A stretch of 64,000 bases of DNA from Paraspadella gotoi (lineage: Eukaryota; Chaetognatha). This document shows, piece by piece, positions 43,300 to 54,763 of the stretch (within the stretch, counting starts at the first letter, position 1; every line of letters starts with the position of its first letter). The notes under the pieces are model-generated. The model worked only from the letters and a program-made list of their open reading frames with translations. It had not been told where the DNA came from and ran no database searches. The DNA is taken from positions 3,128,703 through 3,192,702 of the forward strand of contig CM119268.1 of NCBI GenBank assembly GCA_051294375.1, written 5' to 3'. A program made the position numbers and the translations under genes.

Positions 43300-45055
43300 C
43301 ACTAGCAAGCGCTGGCGTTTGAAGTTCCGTGCTGCTTGTGGTGTCTCCCTTCCTGGGTGAAAGGGCAGCGCCGGCGGCGTCCGTGCGCATTCTGCGCGTC
43401 CGGGTCCCTCCGGGTCCGTATATCTCCTGTGACAAAAACGGACCTTTTCCTCGCCAAAAAGGGCAGCGCCTTCTTTAGCTCCTCCTCTTCTTTTCTCTCT
43501 TTCTTTCCTTCAATCTTCCTTTTCCCTCCCTGTTTTCTTCTTTCTTTTTTTTTCCATTTCCTCCTCTTTTCCCTCTTGTCTCTTTTTCCCATGCTGTTCT
43601 TCCATCGCCCCTGCCTTTCCGCCTTCCTCCGCTCTTTTGAATCCCCAGCGCCCACACTCACCACAACTTTTCCCCCATCATCAACCCCGCCGGAGCCCAC
43701 CACTTTGCCTCGCTCGGCCACGGCCAACTGAACGAGAACTCGGATCGGTCAGCAGTTTCAGCAAACAACTGCTACTATGCGCCACAGCAGCCACCCGCAC
43801 GGAAGGCCCCGCGGTCCGCGGTCCTTCCGGACCTTTCGTTATTCCGAGAACTCTCGTCCCACCCTTTCTCGGCGCGGCCGCCGGGCTCGGCGTCGAAAGC
43901 CCGCTCCAACGACTCCCGCCCCTCGCTCTTTGTAGTGAGTTGCGCACTATTACCTGGCCCACCACGTACCAGACCGGAACAGCGCCGCGCACTTCCGTTA
44001 TTTTGTAGTCCGGCCGTTCGCGTCCGCCTTATCACACGCACCGATCTAGCGCCCGCCTATTCCTCACAAGCAGATACCCAGGGTACAGGTTCCAAGCCAG
44101 AGAGCGCGGTCGGGGCGAGGCCAATGGATAGCGAAGGACAGTACTATACTTAAGTCGACAGGTACTCCGGGTTCGCTAGCACGCACGTCGGCCCGTCAGT
44201 CCGTCGGCAGCCGAGATCTGTGCAGGTAACCCCCTCTTCTCCCTCTCGAAGCAATCCCAAACCACGGCCGGTTCAGGGGAACCAGGTAGAAGGAGAAAAC
44301 AAACGTTGGCGCGTGCGGAGAAAGAAAAGCGTCGAGGTGCCTTGTCATCTCCCAAGACCTATTCACACCTATATCAATGCTGGTCCGCGGGCCCCTCCCG
44401 CCGCCAGGGCTCCAGTCCGTCCACGGCCGGGCCGGGGCCTCGGCAGTCAGCCGGTCTGCCGGCGGGCCCCTGCCGGCAGCCCCTGCCACCCCTTTACTGG
44501 CACCCCCGACGTTTCAAGCGCACTCGCGGGCCCGCAACAAGATGCACCCCGGCTCGTCGGTCAGTGCCCTTCGCCCTCCTTACAGCGGCGCTACGGACCG
44601 CAGGCCGCCGTCCACTCGGGACCTGAGCAGACGCGGCCGAGATGTTTTATGCAAAGCCCCGACAATAAATCACCGCGGGCAATATCCTCCATACAGAGGG
44701 GATGCTGCGGGTGACAGAGCCTTCTTTTTTTGTATAATTTGTGTTCTCTCTTTTTTTTTCTTTTTATACTTTTTTTTTTTTTTTTCTCCTTTGTCGTTTA
44801 ATATTCAAAAACTTGGTCCTTCTACCTTCCGTGACCCTTCTGCTCCGCCCCTCTTCCTCCGGGTCGTCGAAGGGAGCGGGAACCCTGCGTGGCTCTCGTG
44901 CCCAAGCAGCAGCATCATCACAAAAGGTGGCTAGGGGAGTCGAGCGAGACTCGCCGCTGCCGCATCGCCCCTACCTCCGACTGCGGAGCACGGATTACTA
45001 CGTGCCCTCCTTCCACCGTCTCGGCGGCGAGCATCCTCCATTCATCAATCCTCCT
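43300..45055. other. CpG-rich island, unassigned
   Basis: GC-rich, CpG-dense sequence unlike the rest of the window, broken only by a pyrimidine stretch at 43480-43580 and a T-rich stretch at 44722-44790. Long frames exist on both strands (for example plus 44220-44714 and 44377-44934, minus 43681-43992). They overlap one another, which is expected of GC-rich DNA, and none shows a known domain. I looked for rRNA and tRNA signatures and saw none. It could be a promoter or first-exon island, a GC-rich repeat, or foreign DNA. Confidence 0.45.
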
Positions 45056-45060
45056 AAATT

Positions 45061-45420
45061 GTTTTTTTTTTTTTTTTTTTTTTTTTTTTCGTTTTTGTTT
45101 ATTTTTTTTTTTTGTTTTTCTCCTTCTTTTTTTTTCTTTCTTTCTTTGGTTTTACTGATGTATGTTTGTTCTTTCGTTGTTGTGTGATTTTCTTTTAGCT
45201 TGTACTTCTAATGTGTGCGTATTTTTTCTTATTTATTGTTTCTTATCTCTATGATTCTCTTTTTTTTTTTTTTTCTTTCTTTCTTTCTTTCCTTTTCTTT
45301 TTGTTCTTTCTTAGCTTTCTTATTTTTTTGTCCTTTCTTTCTTTTTCTTTCTTTTTTTCCTTTTCTTTCTTTTTTTTTCTTTTTTATTTTCTTTCATTTT
45401 CTTTCTTTCTCCTCCGCTCT
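45061..45420 (+). repeat. T-rich tract, about 360 bp
   Basis: A run of about 30 T, followed by TTTC-rich sequence. All plus-strand frames read Phe/Leu/Ser. Confidence 0.9.
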
Positions 45421-45515
45421 TCTTTGGCTTGCTGACAATTTTTTTGAATCGCGTACTTGTCGTACTGTAGCGTCCCTGGTGATTTTCTACTTGCCTCCTT
45501 TTATAGCCGCAGGAA

Positions 45516-45518
<3 letters not shown>

Positions 45519-45589
<71 letters not shown>

Positions 45590-45591
45590 TT
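45519..45591 (+). repeat. (TC)n microsatellite
   Basis: Pure CT array. A GA/GAAA array of opposite polarity follows at 45670-45738, so the two could pair. Confidence 0.95.
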
Positions 45592-45837
45592 TTATTTTTG
45601 ATAACAAACCCATTACCATTATGACTTATATTTTCTCTTCTTTAATCTGCTGTTTAAAACGGGAAAAGAGCGAGAGAGAGAGAAAGAGAGAAAGAGAGAA
45701 AGAGAGAAAGAGAGAGATAGCGACAGAGAGAGAGAGCCATCGCGTGGCGCGAACCGCAGGTGCTGACTGACTTCGTCGACCATTCATCGCAAAAGACTTT
45801 TTCATCGCCGACCTAATTTCAGTCCAGGTTCATCCGT

Positions 45838-45922
45838 CGTTGTTGTTGTTGTCGTCGTCGTCGTCGTCGTCGTTCGGGTGGTCCTTGTTTTCTAATCGAG
45901 TCGTCGTCGTCGTCGTCGTCCA
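45838..45922 (+). repeat. (GTT)n/(GTC)n microsatellite
   Basis: Short GTT run into GTC triplets, a 25-base interruption, then a second GTC block. Confidence 0.88.
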
Positions 45923-45995
45923 AGCGACTGACCCGACGCATACTGTTTCATCCACACTGTATTTATTTTCTGTTTTTCCGCTTAGCGACAACAAA

Positions 45996-46069
45996 GATTA
46001 ATTTGTTCAGTTGCAGAATGCTGGCCTGCCACGCGGGCGGCCCGGGTTCGATTCTTGGTCGATGCACCA
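45996..46069 (+). tRNA. tRNA-Gly(GCC)-derived relic with encoded CCA
   Basis: The 3' three quarters match a tRNA-Gly: GTTCAG with GCAGAATGC of the D arm, CCTGCCACGCGGG with anticodon GCC, GGCCCGGGTTCGATTC of the T arm (RNA polymerase III B box), and TCGATGC, A, then CCA. The 5' acceptor strand (GATTAAT) does not pair with the 3' strand, and the T stem is weakened by TTGG replacing CCGG. Nuclear animal tRNA genes do not encode CCA, so its presence points to reverse transcription of a mature tRNA or to a tRNA-derived SINE head. Probably not a functional tRNA. Confidence 0.75.
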
Positions 46070-46079
46070 CTGTTAGAAG

Positions 46080-46719
46080 GTAAATATGGTTCCATCAGAC
46101 GGCACGGTCGACCACATTGTTGCCCACTGTGATTACGAACAAGAGAACGGCGAATGCCAACTATACGATTCGCACTCTAACATTAGATTTCTATTAATTA
46201 TCAAACGACAAACTGTAAGGGGAACAATGTATAAATCAAGTATAAATCATTAGGCAATGAATGATAACAATACACATCGGTAGGTACAGTCCTTTGAACT
46301 ATCCCCTATTTTATTGGCGAGAATATCCACCAAATCCACGAAACCAAAATTTTTGCCATCCTTGTTATACAAATAATGAAGTTCTCTTGTACATAAATTA
46401 TTATGTCATAACTATAAACAATTTTTCTACAACTTAAATTTATTTTTCCTCTATTGTTTGCTGTAATAATTGTTGTTATTGTATATATCTAAATGCATCT
46501 TTAATATTAACTCGATATGAACACCTTAAAATTGTCAATCACATTGCCAACCGATCAGCAATCAACCAATCATGCAATCGCTCAAGACCTAACAGAATTA
46601 AGGAATTGAGAAAATAAAAGATACAGAGAAGCAAAAAGATAGAGAGTGAGAGAGCGATAGAGAGAGAGAGTCGCTTTTAAATTTATGGCTTATGACGCAA
46701 TGTGAGGGGAGAAGTTATG

Positions 46720-46720
<1 letters not shown>
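46080..46720. other. AT-rich sequence without recognisable gene
   Basis: Follows the tRNA relic and may contain the body of a SINE, but no tail or second copy was seen in the window to define one. GA-rich from about 46616. Confidence 0.5.

Positions 46721-46721
<1 letters not shown>

Positions 46722-46811
<90 letters not shown>
46722..46811 (+). repeat. (GA)n microsatellite
   Basis: About 90 bases of GA with one AAAAGG interruption. Confidence 0.95.
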
Positions 46812-46812
<1 letters not shown>

Positions 46813-46819
46813 AAGTGAG

Positions 46820-47600
46820 GTTCCGGGGTCAAGCGAGGTCAAGTAACCTGATATAACCGCGACTCGAGATATTTCTTATTTTTCTCGCTCCGGATTTGGA
46901 TAGAGGGATAGAGGTGGAAAGGATACAGGGAGGATATTAGGTTAGGATTGAGGGATAGATGGGCTGGGATAGAGACAGAAATGTGGTGACGCTGATAATA
47001 ATAACTGATAAATGATAAGTGATAAGTGATAATACGTATATTACGTATCTCTTCTCATTTCTTAATATTATTTTTTTCGGTTTTTTTCTTTTTTTGCTAT
47101 TTAATTGAAATAAAACTTTTCACCTAATTTTCATACGCCTTTTTGCACCGTTTTGAATTTAACATTTTTTTAAATCGGATTTAATTAATAGAACGAAATA
47201 GAATTGAATATTTTTTTAGTCATTTTTTATTTTTTATTCTTCTTTTTTTCTTTTCAGATTCGGTTTATATTATTTAATTTACGGATTTTTATCTGTTATA
47301 CCGCGTTTTTTATATGTTAAAAAAAAGGATTTATGAGTTTGTTTTTTTCTCTTTTTTTTCGTCATCCCATTCCTATCGCTCATTTCTAATTCTGTTTTTC
47401 TATCAGACCGTCCATTTATCATCAAGGGAGTTTTCCTTATTTCCTATTCTTCCGATTTTCTTATCACTTTTCTTTTCCTTATTTTCCCCTTCTTTTTTTC
47501 CCTCTCCTTTCTTTCCCTCCTTTTTTTTCTATCTCTCGCGTCGTACCCTTCTTTCGAAGCACCTCTCACCCGTGACAATGAATAACTGACAAAAAACCAG
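46820..47600. other. AT-rich gene-free stretch
   Basis: T-rich runs and a GATAAGTGATAAGTGAT short repeat at about 47008-47030. No coding frame of normal composition. Confidence 0.55.
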
Positions 47601-47612
47601 ACACGTGAAAAT

Positions 47613-47616
47613 GTTT

Positions 47617-47655
<39 letters not shown>
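47613..47655 (+). repeat. (GTC)n microsatellite
   Basis: About 13 GTC triplets, read as a threonine run on the minus strand. Confidence 0.93.
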
Positions 47656-47732
47656 TCTCTCTTTGAAGTTCAGTTAATATTTTGGCACTATTTTTCGTGA
47701 GCGCTCAATTTCCGTTTCTGACAACTAAATAT

Positions 47733-47850
47733 TTAACCCTAACTTCTTACCAAATACTTAACTTAATCCATAACCCTAATTTCTAACAATAAGCTAATCC
47801 CTAAGAATAATCTAATCCCTAACAACAATCTAATCCCTAACAATTTAATA
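47733..47850 (+). repeat. Degenerate TAATCCCTAACAA minisatellite
   Basis: Imperfect 18-19-base units (CTAATCCCTAACAACAAT type), four to six copies. The TAACCCTAA-like words recall telomeric repeat but the period is wrong for it. Confidence 0.75.
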
Positions 47851-48127
47851 GTGAATTTAAGCTGAAGTGGAAACTTTGGTAATATTACGTATTGCAAAAC
47901 TATATGGTCATTTGTTCACCCTAATGATTTTATGTCCACATGCACCATTGACCAATTTCCGCGCGAGAATAAAGATTCACTTGGACGCGAGAGTTTCGAC
48001 GCCATTTTGTTTTTGCGCGCGCGTACGTGCACTTTTTCCTTCGCACGTGCGTGCAGTTTGCGCATTTCGCTAACATCTTCCGTTATGAGTTTTGGTCACC
48101 GACGGCGGCTTTCTCGTTTTTCTTCAT

Positions 48128-48137
48128 CTTCGTCGTT

Positions 48138-48184
<47 letters not shown>

Positions 48185-48186
48185 TC
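48128..48186 (+). repeat. (GTC)n microsatellite
   Basis: About 18 GTC triplets. Confidence 0.95.
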
Positions 48187-48369
48187 ACTTTCTCGTTTTT
48201 TCGTTAAATCGTCGCGAACTGTTGACTACAACAGACTAATAAGTAATAACATCAACAGTGATTGTCAACCTCTTTCTCACTCAATCGCTACTTATATTCG
48301 GTGCTCTTGAAACATTATTTTTCTTTTAAATTCCCACGATGGGCTTCTTTATAGTCGTAAACTTTTATG

Positions 48370-48426
<57 letters not shown>

Positions 48427-48430
48427 GTCT
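48370..48430 (+). repeat. (CGT)n microsatellite
   Basis: About 18 CGT triplets, the third such array within 900 bases. Confidence 0.95.
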
Positions 48431-49111
48431 CTTCTCCCGAGGCAATTCGTTATTCCAGAGGTGTAAACGTCACGAAATCTCAGCCAAAGAAATTTTCTGT
48501 TTTTTCTCTTTTCAAAAGTTTTCTTTTTTTTTTCTTTTAATCCTATTTCTTTAGAGAGAGAGAAAAAAAAACTATTTTAAATACAGAACCGTCATGCTAC
48601 GTGAATCACTGAATGAATGGCTTGATGGACATTTTTTTTGAAAACGAAAGAATATTACACGGAATTAATTTTTATGGTGGTACGGTTGGTTCAAAAAGTA
48701 TTAATAATAAAATATTATATTGAATTATAAATGAATTTAATAGCCATTGAGCACATAAAATGTTTTTAGTTTTTTAGCACAACAGGCTGAGCATTTCGTT
48801 CCGTCGGTCAGTCAGTCTGTCTTTTGTTTTAACTCAAGTAATACAACTTTAATAATTACTTGATGATGTACCAAGAGTTGAATAATATGCAAAAGACTTT
48901 GTTTACGCTTAGTTCCAGAAAAAATACAGACAAAAGTACCGATGACAATACATATTAAGAAATGCCAACCAATACTGCGCACACAGATTGGAGAGTCTCT
49001 ACAGAAGGAAGAAAAAAGAAATAATTGAAATTTGTGAAACGAAAAAAAAATAAAAAAGGAAATTGAATGAAAAACAAAAAAAATTGGAATCAGGAAATTT
49101 TTCTTCTTTGA

Positions 49112-49366
49112 CAACGACTAAGACAACGACGAAGACAAAGACGAATACAACGACGAAGACAACGACGAATACAACGACGAAGACGACCGACGAAGACAAC
49201 GACGAAGACAACGACGAAGACAACGACGAAGACAACGACGAAGACAAGACGAAGACAAGGACGAAGACAACGACGAAGACAACGACGAAGACGAAGACGA
49301 AGACAAGGACGAAACAACGACGAAGACGACGACGAAGACAACGAGAAGACGACGACGAACGCTAAG
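49112..49366 (+). repeat. 12-15-bp minisatellite (ACAACGACGAAG)
   Basis: About twenty copies of ACAACGACGAAG and its GAAGACAAGG variants. All frames on both strands are open across parts of it, giving Thr/Lys, Asp/Glu/Asn and Arg/Ser polypeptides. No gene is inferred. Confidence 0.92.
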
Positions 49367-49417
49367 AAGCTCGCGAAGAAAGTGGAAAATTTAATTTCCT
49401 TCCTTTCGAGAAATCAG

Positions 49418-49665
49418 AGATGGAGGAAGAGAGAGAGAGGAAAGAGAAGGGAGGAAGAGAGAAAGGAAAGAGAAGAAGAGAGAGAAACGAGAAAGAAAGA
49501 GAGAGATCAAAGGAGAGGAATCGAGTGAGAAAAGGAGAAAGAGAAGAAAGAAGAGTAAGAGAGGAAAGGGAGGAAGGGAGAGAGGCAAGGTAGGAGGAGA
49601 GAAAGGAAAAGGAGGAAGAGAGAAAGGAAAGGGAGGAAGAGAGGGAGGAAAGGGAGAAAAAAAAA
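49418..49665 (+). repeat. Polypurine minisatellite (GGAGGAAGAGAGAAAGGAAA)
   Basis: Degenerate 17-20-base units, all purine apart from a few bases. Confidence 0.88.
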
Positions 49666-50227
49666 GGGAAGAGTTAGAAAAACGCTTTTATGTTCATCTG
49701 TTTTTTTTTCTTTCCAATTCTCGGAAATTTTTTTATACAAAATTCACAAAAAGATGATACTTTGCTTAAAACACATGGTTTTTGCATAATTTTTTTATCT
49801 TGAAAAAAGAAATTTAGTATAACCAAAAAAGGATTTTCAGAGCAACTTTTTAAGCATAAACGAAGTGGGACATTGCAACAAGTTCACAGCGCCTATCAAC
49901 GTGAATCCTTCACAATTGACCCGGTGGATCATTTAGTATTACTCTCCGCTCTTGACCATTAGCTACCGCGATCGATCCTTAATGGTACTTACCCTGCTGG
50001 AGCGTAGATAACTCGTTTCGTGGCTGCTTAAATGCTAGAGGGCATAAAGAATATACGCGTTCCACACTTAGTGAATTAACTAAATATTTTACGTATATAT
50101 TTTATTTAACCAACGTTCTTACAATTTTTACATTTAACTAACATTCAAGTATTTCTTTTTCTTATTTTGTTATTTTAATATCACCTTTACTTGTAATTTT
50201 TCTAAATTTAATAAGACAATTTTTACT

Positions 50228-50458
50228 TTCCTTCCTTCCTACTTGTCCTTTCTTCCTTCTTGTCCTTCTAGTCCTTTCTTCCTTTTTTTCCTTTTTGTCC
50301 TTTCTTCCTTTTTGTCCTTCTTTTCCTCCTCGTCCTTTCCTCTTCTTATCCTTTTTGTTTTTTCTTCCTTCTTGTCCTTTCTTCCTTCTTGTCCTTTATT
50401 CCTTATTGTCCTTTCTTCCTTCTTTTCCTTCTTGTCCTTCCTTCCTTCTTGTCCTTCG
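50228..50458 (+). repeat. 17-bp pyrimidine minisatellite (TTCTTGTCCTTTCTTCC)
   Basis: About fifteen head-to-tail units. The plus-strand frames read Phe/Leu/Ser/Pro/Cys. Confidence 0.9.
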
Positions 50459-50569
50459 ACAAATGACGAGAGTGTAACCCATTTGAGGAAACAACATTTT
50501 CTTCAGGCCGAAGACTTGAAGGCGCCTCATTAGTTGTCATGGTTACAACAAATGGAATGGGAACTGGGG

Positions 50570-50662
50570 AGTAATGGGTGATCGGGAGTAATTGTGTTGG
50601 AAGTAATGGGTGTTCGGGAGTAATTGTGTTGGAAGTAATGGGTGTTCAGGAGTAATGGATAT
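50570..50662 (+). repeat. About 38-bp minisatellite (GTAATGGGTG...AATTGTGTTG)
   Basis: Three units of roughly 38 bases each, containing GTAATGGGTGTTCGGGAGTA and TTGTGTTGGA. A related AGTAATGG-word array follows at 50790-50945. Confidence 0.85.
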
Positions 50663-50787
50663 GGAGTATGGTAAAGGTAATGTATCAATAGTTTCAAAGT
50701 GATAATATAGACAGAAATATAACTATATTTTTCTAAACAATTTACACAATTATATGATTAAACGAGAGGAGATCGTGATCATGACTG

Positions 50788-50948
50788 GAGCGAGTAATGG
50801 TCAAAGCATCGGGGCGAGTAATGGACACCGAACGATGGATGTAGCGATTAATGGTCATAGAAACTAATAATTGTACTGAACAAAGGATATAGCAAGTAAC
50901 GATCGCACCGAATAATGGATGTAGCGAGTAATGGTCTGTCCAGAATTA
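50788..50948 (+). repeat. Degenerate GCGAGTAATGG array
   Basis: Words such as GCGAGTAATGG, ATGGATGTAGCGA and AATGGTC recur irregularly six or more times. They share AGTAATGG with the preceding minisatellite. Confidence 0.7.
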
Positions 50949-51177
50949 ATGATCGAAGGTTGAAAGAAACGAAGGAGAAAGAATTTGAAGGTTTTCGCAA
51001 AATGAGAAAAGATTTCCAATCAACTTTTTTTTTATCTTCAAATCGACTTTTTTTTCCGGAAATTTTTTAGGAAATTGAGGTCACGGATGTGTTTTTTTAT
51101 TATATGGAAATGTGTTTTTCTAGTTGAATTGATAACAAAAAATAATATGCATAATTCTAATACTTTCGTCATTTTTA

Positions 51178-51202
51178 NNNNNNNNNNNNNNNNNNNNNNN
51201 NN
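51178..51202. other. Assembly gap (25 N)
   Basis: Placeholder gap in AT-rich sequence with no adjoining tandem array. Confidence 0.95.
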
Positions 51203-51598
51203 TTTTATGATGCATCAATAAGTCATTTACTTGTATGTTGATTTGTTATCTCGATTGTGATGTCTGAAAATTAAAAAAAAGTGAAGTAAAAAAACGCCCT
51301 TTGATCAATCGTTTGAATTCGAAGTCAGTCATCTGTCAATAAGTCGGTTTATTTATTTTTTGATACGGCAGATCTCGTTTTTCCGATGAATAAATGTACA
51401 CATGTTGCAGTCGACTATCATTTTGCTCCATTTTTCTTTACTTTTTAAAAAAAAAATAAATTAAAGAGAGCAAATTAACTGATCAAAAACTTTTTAAAAA
51501 CACGCCATATTTTTTTTAAAAAATTACAACTTCGTAATATCTTATCCTTTTTTCTCTGATTTATTTTAACCAGGATCAACGGTGTTGATGTCATCTTG

Positions 51599-51601
51599 TA
51601 G

Positions 51602-51632
<31 letters not shown>
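51599..51632 (+). repeat. (TTG)n microsatellite
   Basis: About eleven TTG triplets, read as Asn on the minus strand. Confidence 0.93.
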
Positions 51633-51634
<2 letters not shown>

Positions 51635-51770
51635 GTCGCCTCGTAAATACGCAATGCGCCATCTTTGACGCCTGACGAGACAGAAATCGTACATAACCGT
51701 TTTATGTCATCAAATTTAAAGATGTTTTCAGTCAAAGACTCGAGTAGAGTTGGGTACGTGGCACGAGAGG

Positions 51771-51839
51771 GCTCTCTCTCTCTCTCGTCTTTATGAAGAA
51801 AGAGAGGGAAGAGAGAGGAGAGAGAGAGAGAGAGGAGAG

Positions 51840-51890
<51 letters not shown>

Positions 51891-51893
51891 AAA
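51771..51893 (+). repeat. (TC)n then (GA)n facing arrays
   Basis: A short TC block (51771-51790) and, 20 bases later, a longer GA block. The facing arrays can form a hairpin and account for the long Ser/Leu frame on minus and Arg/Glu frame on plus. Confidence 0.88.
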
Positions 51894-52456
51894 GATATAA
51901 AAAACACACGATGTGTAGTAGTAGAGGGGAGAGAGATGGAGGAGAAGAGAAAAGAAGAGAGAGAAAGAGAAAAAAAAAAAAGAAAAATAATAAAAACAAG
52001 TCAAAAAAAAAGGAAAAAAACAAAAAAAAATGGAAATAAAAAGGAAAAAAGAAAAAAAAGAAATAAAAGAAACAAAGAAACAAAAAAAAAAAAAGAAAAA
52101 GAAAGAAGAAAGAGAGAGAAAGAAAAGAAAGAAAAAGATAGTACGCCGTCCTGGTCCTCGACATCTTTCTCCTCCTCCTCCTCCTCTCCTCGCTTCCTCC
52201 TTCCTCCTCTTCTTCTCTCCTCCTACGCGTCCTTTCCTCCATTCTCGATTCTCTCCATCTTCCTTCATCTTCTCCAGGACTTTTCTTCTCTCACCTTTCG
52301 CTTCGTCGTGTCCGCTTATACGTGTCGTCCATCGTCATCGTCGTCATTATTCGTCATCATCGTCGTGCCGTTCGGTCGTCGTCATGTCCATTCGTGGTGT
52401 TTTCGGAAAAGATTTCGTTTTTTTAACGACTTTTCTCTCCCTTCCTGAAAGTGTTT

Positions 52457-52459
<3 letters not shown>

Positions 52460-52540
<81 letters not shown>

Positions 52541-52545
52541 TCTCA
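52460..52545 (+). repeat. (TC)n microsatellite
   Basis: CT array ending in CAATAG. It could serve as a polypyrimidine tract before a possible acceptor at 52550, but no exon is confirmed. Confidence 0.93.
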
Positions 52546-52577
52546 ATAGATGGAATTTTCTTCGGATTTGACTTCGA

Positions 52578-53027
52578 AATTAAAATCACCTTTCTCGGGA
52601 TAATTATTCTGAAAAAACCGGGATTTCATTTTACGTATCGTCCTACCTTAGATTCGAGTTTTCCGCCAAGGTAAGTCTTTTTTCTTTTGTCTCGTAAACT
52701 TAGGACTTACCCTACTGAATTTTTTTATGATTTCTTAGATTCAGAGCTTTTTAATTTTCAGGTTTTAACCTAAAACATATATACGTACAAGTTTATACAG
52801 TTTTTAAACGTTCTAAAAGTTTTTTATATTAATATAGTATACTTATAGATTTATAAAATTTACCGCGATAAATTATCACAGATGTTTTCGGTATGAAAGT
52901 CGGTGTTCGGTTAACTGACCGTTCAGAAACGGCAATTTCAGAAACGGCAATTCAGTCGAAACAGAAATGGCAATTTAAAAAATGGGAATTCAGAAACGGC
53001 ATTACAGAAACGGTAATTCAGAAATGG
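52578..53027 (+). repeat. 450-bp direct repeat D, copy 1 (partner 56005-56453)
   Basis: Matches 56005-56453 over its whole length with few differences, mainly one-base indels. It carries a conserved GCCAAGGTAAGT word resembling a 5' splice site (52666-52677) and, at 52922-53027, a 14-base CAGAAACGGCAATT minisatellite. Confidence 0.92.
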
Positions 53028-53053
53028 CGACGAAATTACCCAAAATTGGAAAT

Positions 53054-53099
53054 GCAGTGATCTCTCTTCTCTCTCTGCTTCTCTCTCTCTCTCTCTCTC

Positions 53100-53169
<70 letters not shown>

Positions 53170-53172
53170 TCA
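53054..53172 (+). repeat. (TC)n microsatellite, interrupted
   Basis: CT array directly beyond direct repeat D copy 1. Copy 2 of D has no such array beside it. Confidence 0.92.
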
Positions 53173-53313
53173 TAACGATAGAATAAAAGTAAAAAGGTAA
53201 CAAAAATCCAATTGGTTCTCGACAAAAAAAAAAATAAAAAGAAATAAAGAAAAAACGAGATAAAAAGATAAAAAAAGAAAAGAAAAAGAAAAAGAAGAAA
53301 ATCGATCTTTCTG

Positions 53314-53392
53314 GTGGTGTGTGCGTGATGTGTGCGTGTGTGGCGTGTGAGTGCGTGTGTTTGTCTGTGTGTGTGTGTGTTGTTGTGTGCAT
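53314..53392 (+). repeat. (GT)n-rich degenerate tract
   Basis: GTGTGTGCGT units, the only notable GT array in the window. Confidence 0.88.
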
Positions 53393-53649
53393 TTACGTCA
53401 CATGCAAACCAATGCTCTTGTTATTTTGGCGTGTGTTTTTTAAACTTCCTCCACGAAAATGACTTCTTATTCTAAGCCCACCCAAAAATTATGAATAATG
53501 AATATAGATTAATAATTGATTAAATCGATTAATGATATACGTACGAGTCATCATTCATGTCTTCACGAACATCCACGAAATTGCTCAGCTTTCCGGGATT
53601 CGATTCTCTAGTTTTTTCCATCGACGTCAGTTTCCCTTTTTTTCTCCCG

Positions 53650-53905
53650 CAGCGTCGCCATTAGCATCATTATCACCATCATCATCATTCGTCATCTTTC
53701 AACATCCTCATAATCATCGTCGTCGTCTTTGTCATCATAAACTTCATCATCGTCATCGTCACTAATCATCGTCGTTCGTCTTTGTCATCATAAGCTTCAT
53801 CATCGTAATCATTATCATCGTCATCCTTATCATCGTCTACCATTTCATTTTCGTCTTCGTCATCGTCTACGTCGGTCGTCTTTGTTCGTCGTCGTCGCCA
53901 TTACA
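53650..53905 (+). repeat. Degenerate (ATC)n/(GTC)n tract
   Basis: CATCATCATCGTC units over 250 bases, with a duplicated block (GTCTTTGTCATCATAA at about 53725 and 53776). Confidence 0.8.
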
Positions 53906-54165
53906 GGCATTTTTTTTACTTTGTTGTTGTCAACACGGACTCTACCAGTTTGGTTCGCATCTCGTCACGTAAATTTCCAACAACAATAGCATCCACCTTC
54001 ATCTTCTTTTGTAGAAGCAGCTAAACACCTTTTTCCTTCGTTCTCGTCCGTCGTCTTCGGTCTCGCGTCATCGTTCGTGTCGTCACCACCCAGGAATTCC
54101 CGACGACGATTCCATTAATTTACCTTCTCTTTCATTATGTTGATGGAACCATTTGCTGTTCGGAG

Positions 54166-54215
54166 AGTCGCCCTCCGCGCCGCCGCCGCCACAGCCGCCG
54201 CCGCCGCAGCGCTGC
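54166..54215 (+). repeat. CCG-rich trinucleotide tract
   Basis: CGCCGCCGCCACAGCCGCCG-type sequence inside a moderately GC-rich patch (54160-54545) that has no recognisable gene. Confidence 0.85.
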
Positions 54216-54763
54216 TCGCCATCCTTTTCACGGGGAAAAGGTCGAGAGGAGTGCCTTGGGTGGTGGAGCAAAGGTGGGGTAGTGAGTTTGAGGGTCGGTG
54301 GTGAATTGTGGTCGTTAATCCACAAACTCGATTCGTGAGGTGTGGTCCCCAGAGATAAGTCTCAGAGAGGTGGCACTAGGTGCAGGATCACGGCGGGTCA
54401 TGGAGGAGACCCGTGAAAAGTGGCTGAAAGGATTTCCCAGTGACTCACTATGACGAGTGAGTTTGACCAACACAACCTCGACCACAGAACGACGACCACA
54501 AAATTTCTTAGATCGAGGTCGCTGACCCCGAAAAATGGTCAAGTGAGATATTTACATCCTCAGAATGTGGAGTGCGATTGTTGACTGAACGTATTGTTTG
54601 TTCGCTATATTTTTTTTTATTCAAAAATTGTTTTTTTGTTTTATTGTTATATTTGTCGTTGTCATGTGTTTTTGTTTGTGTTAGTTTTGACGATGAGTTA
54701 ATGAGGACGTTCCTCGAAATCCGTTCATACCAACTTAAGAAGCAACTATTTTCCTTCTCTTTT

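Noticed and set aside
43300-45055. Ribosomal RNA or tRNA cluster in the GC-rich island
   Set aside because: I looked on both strands for conserved 18S/28S and tRNA B-box words and found none.
47733-47850. Interstitial telomeric repeat
   Set aside because: Words resemble TAACCCTAA, but the unit is 18-19 bases and irregular, so it is an ordinary minisatellite.
51475-52242. 255-residue minus-strand frame and its plus-strand partner 51750-52448
   Set aside because: Both cross facing TC/GA arrays and A-rich sequence and have low-complexity composition. The first residues include an Asn run from (TTG)n.
52550-52672. Exon between CAATAG and GCCAAGGTAAGT
   Set aside because: The duplicated copy at 56005 has a one-base loss in the A run that breaks the frame, and the upstream acceptor is formed only by a TC array.
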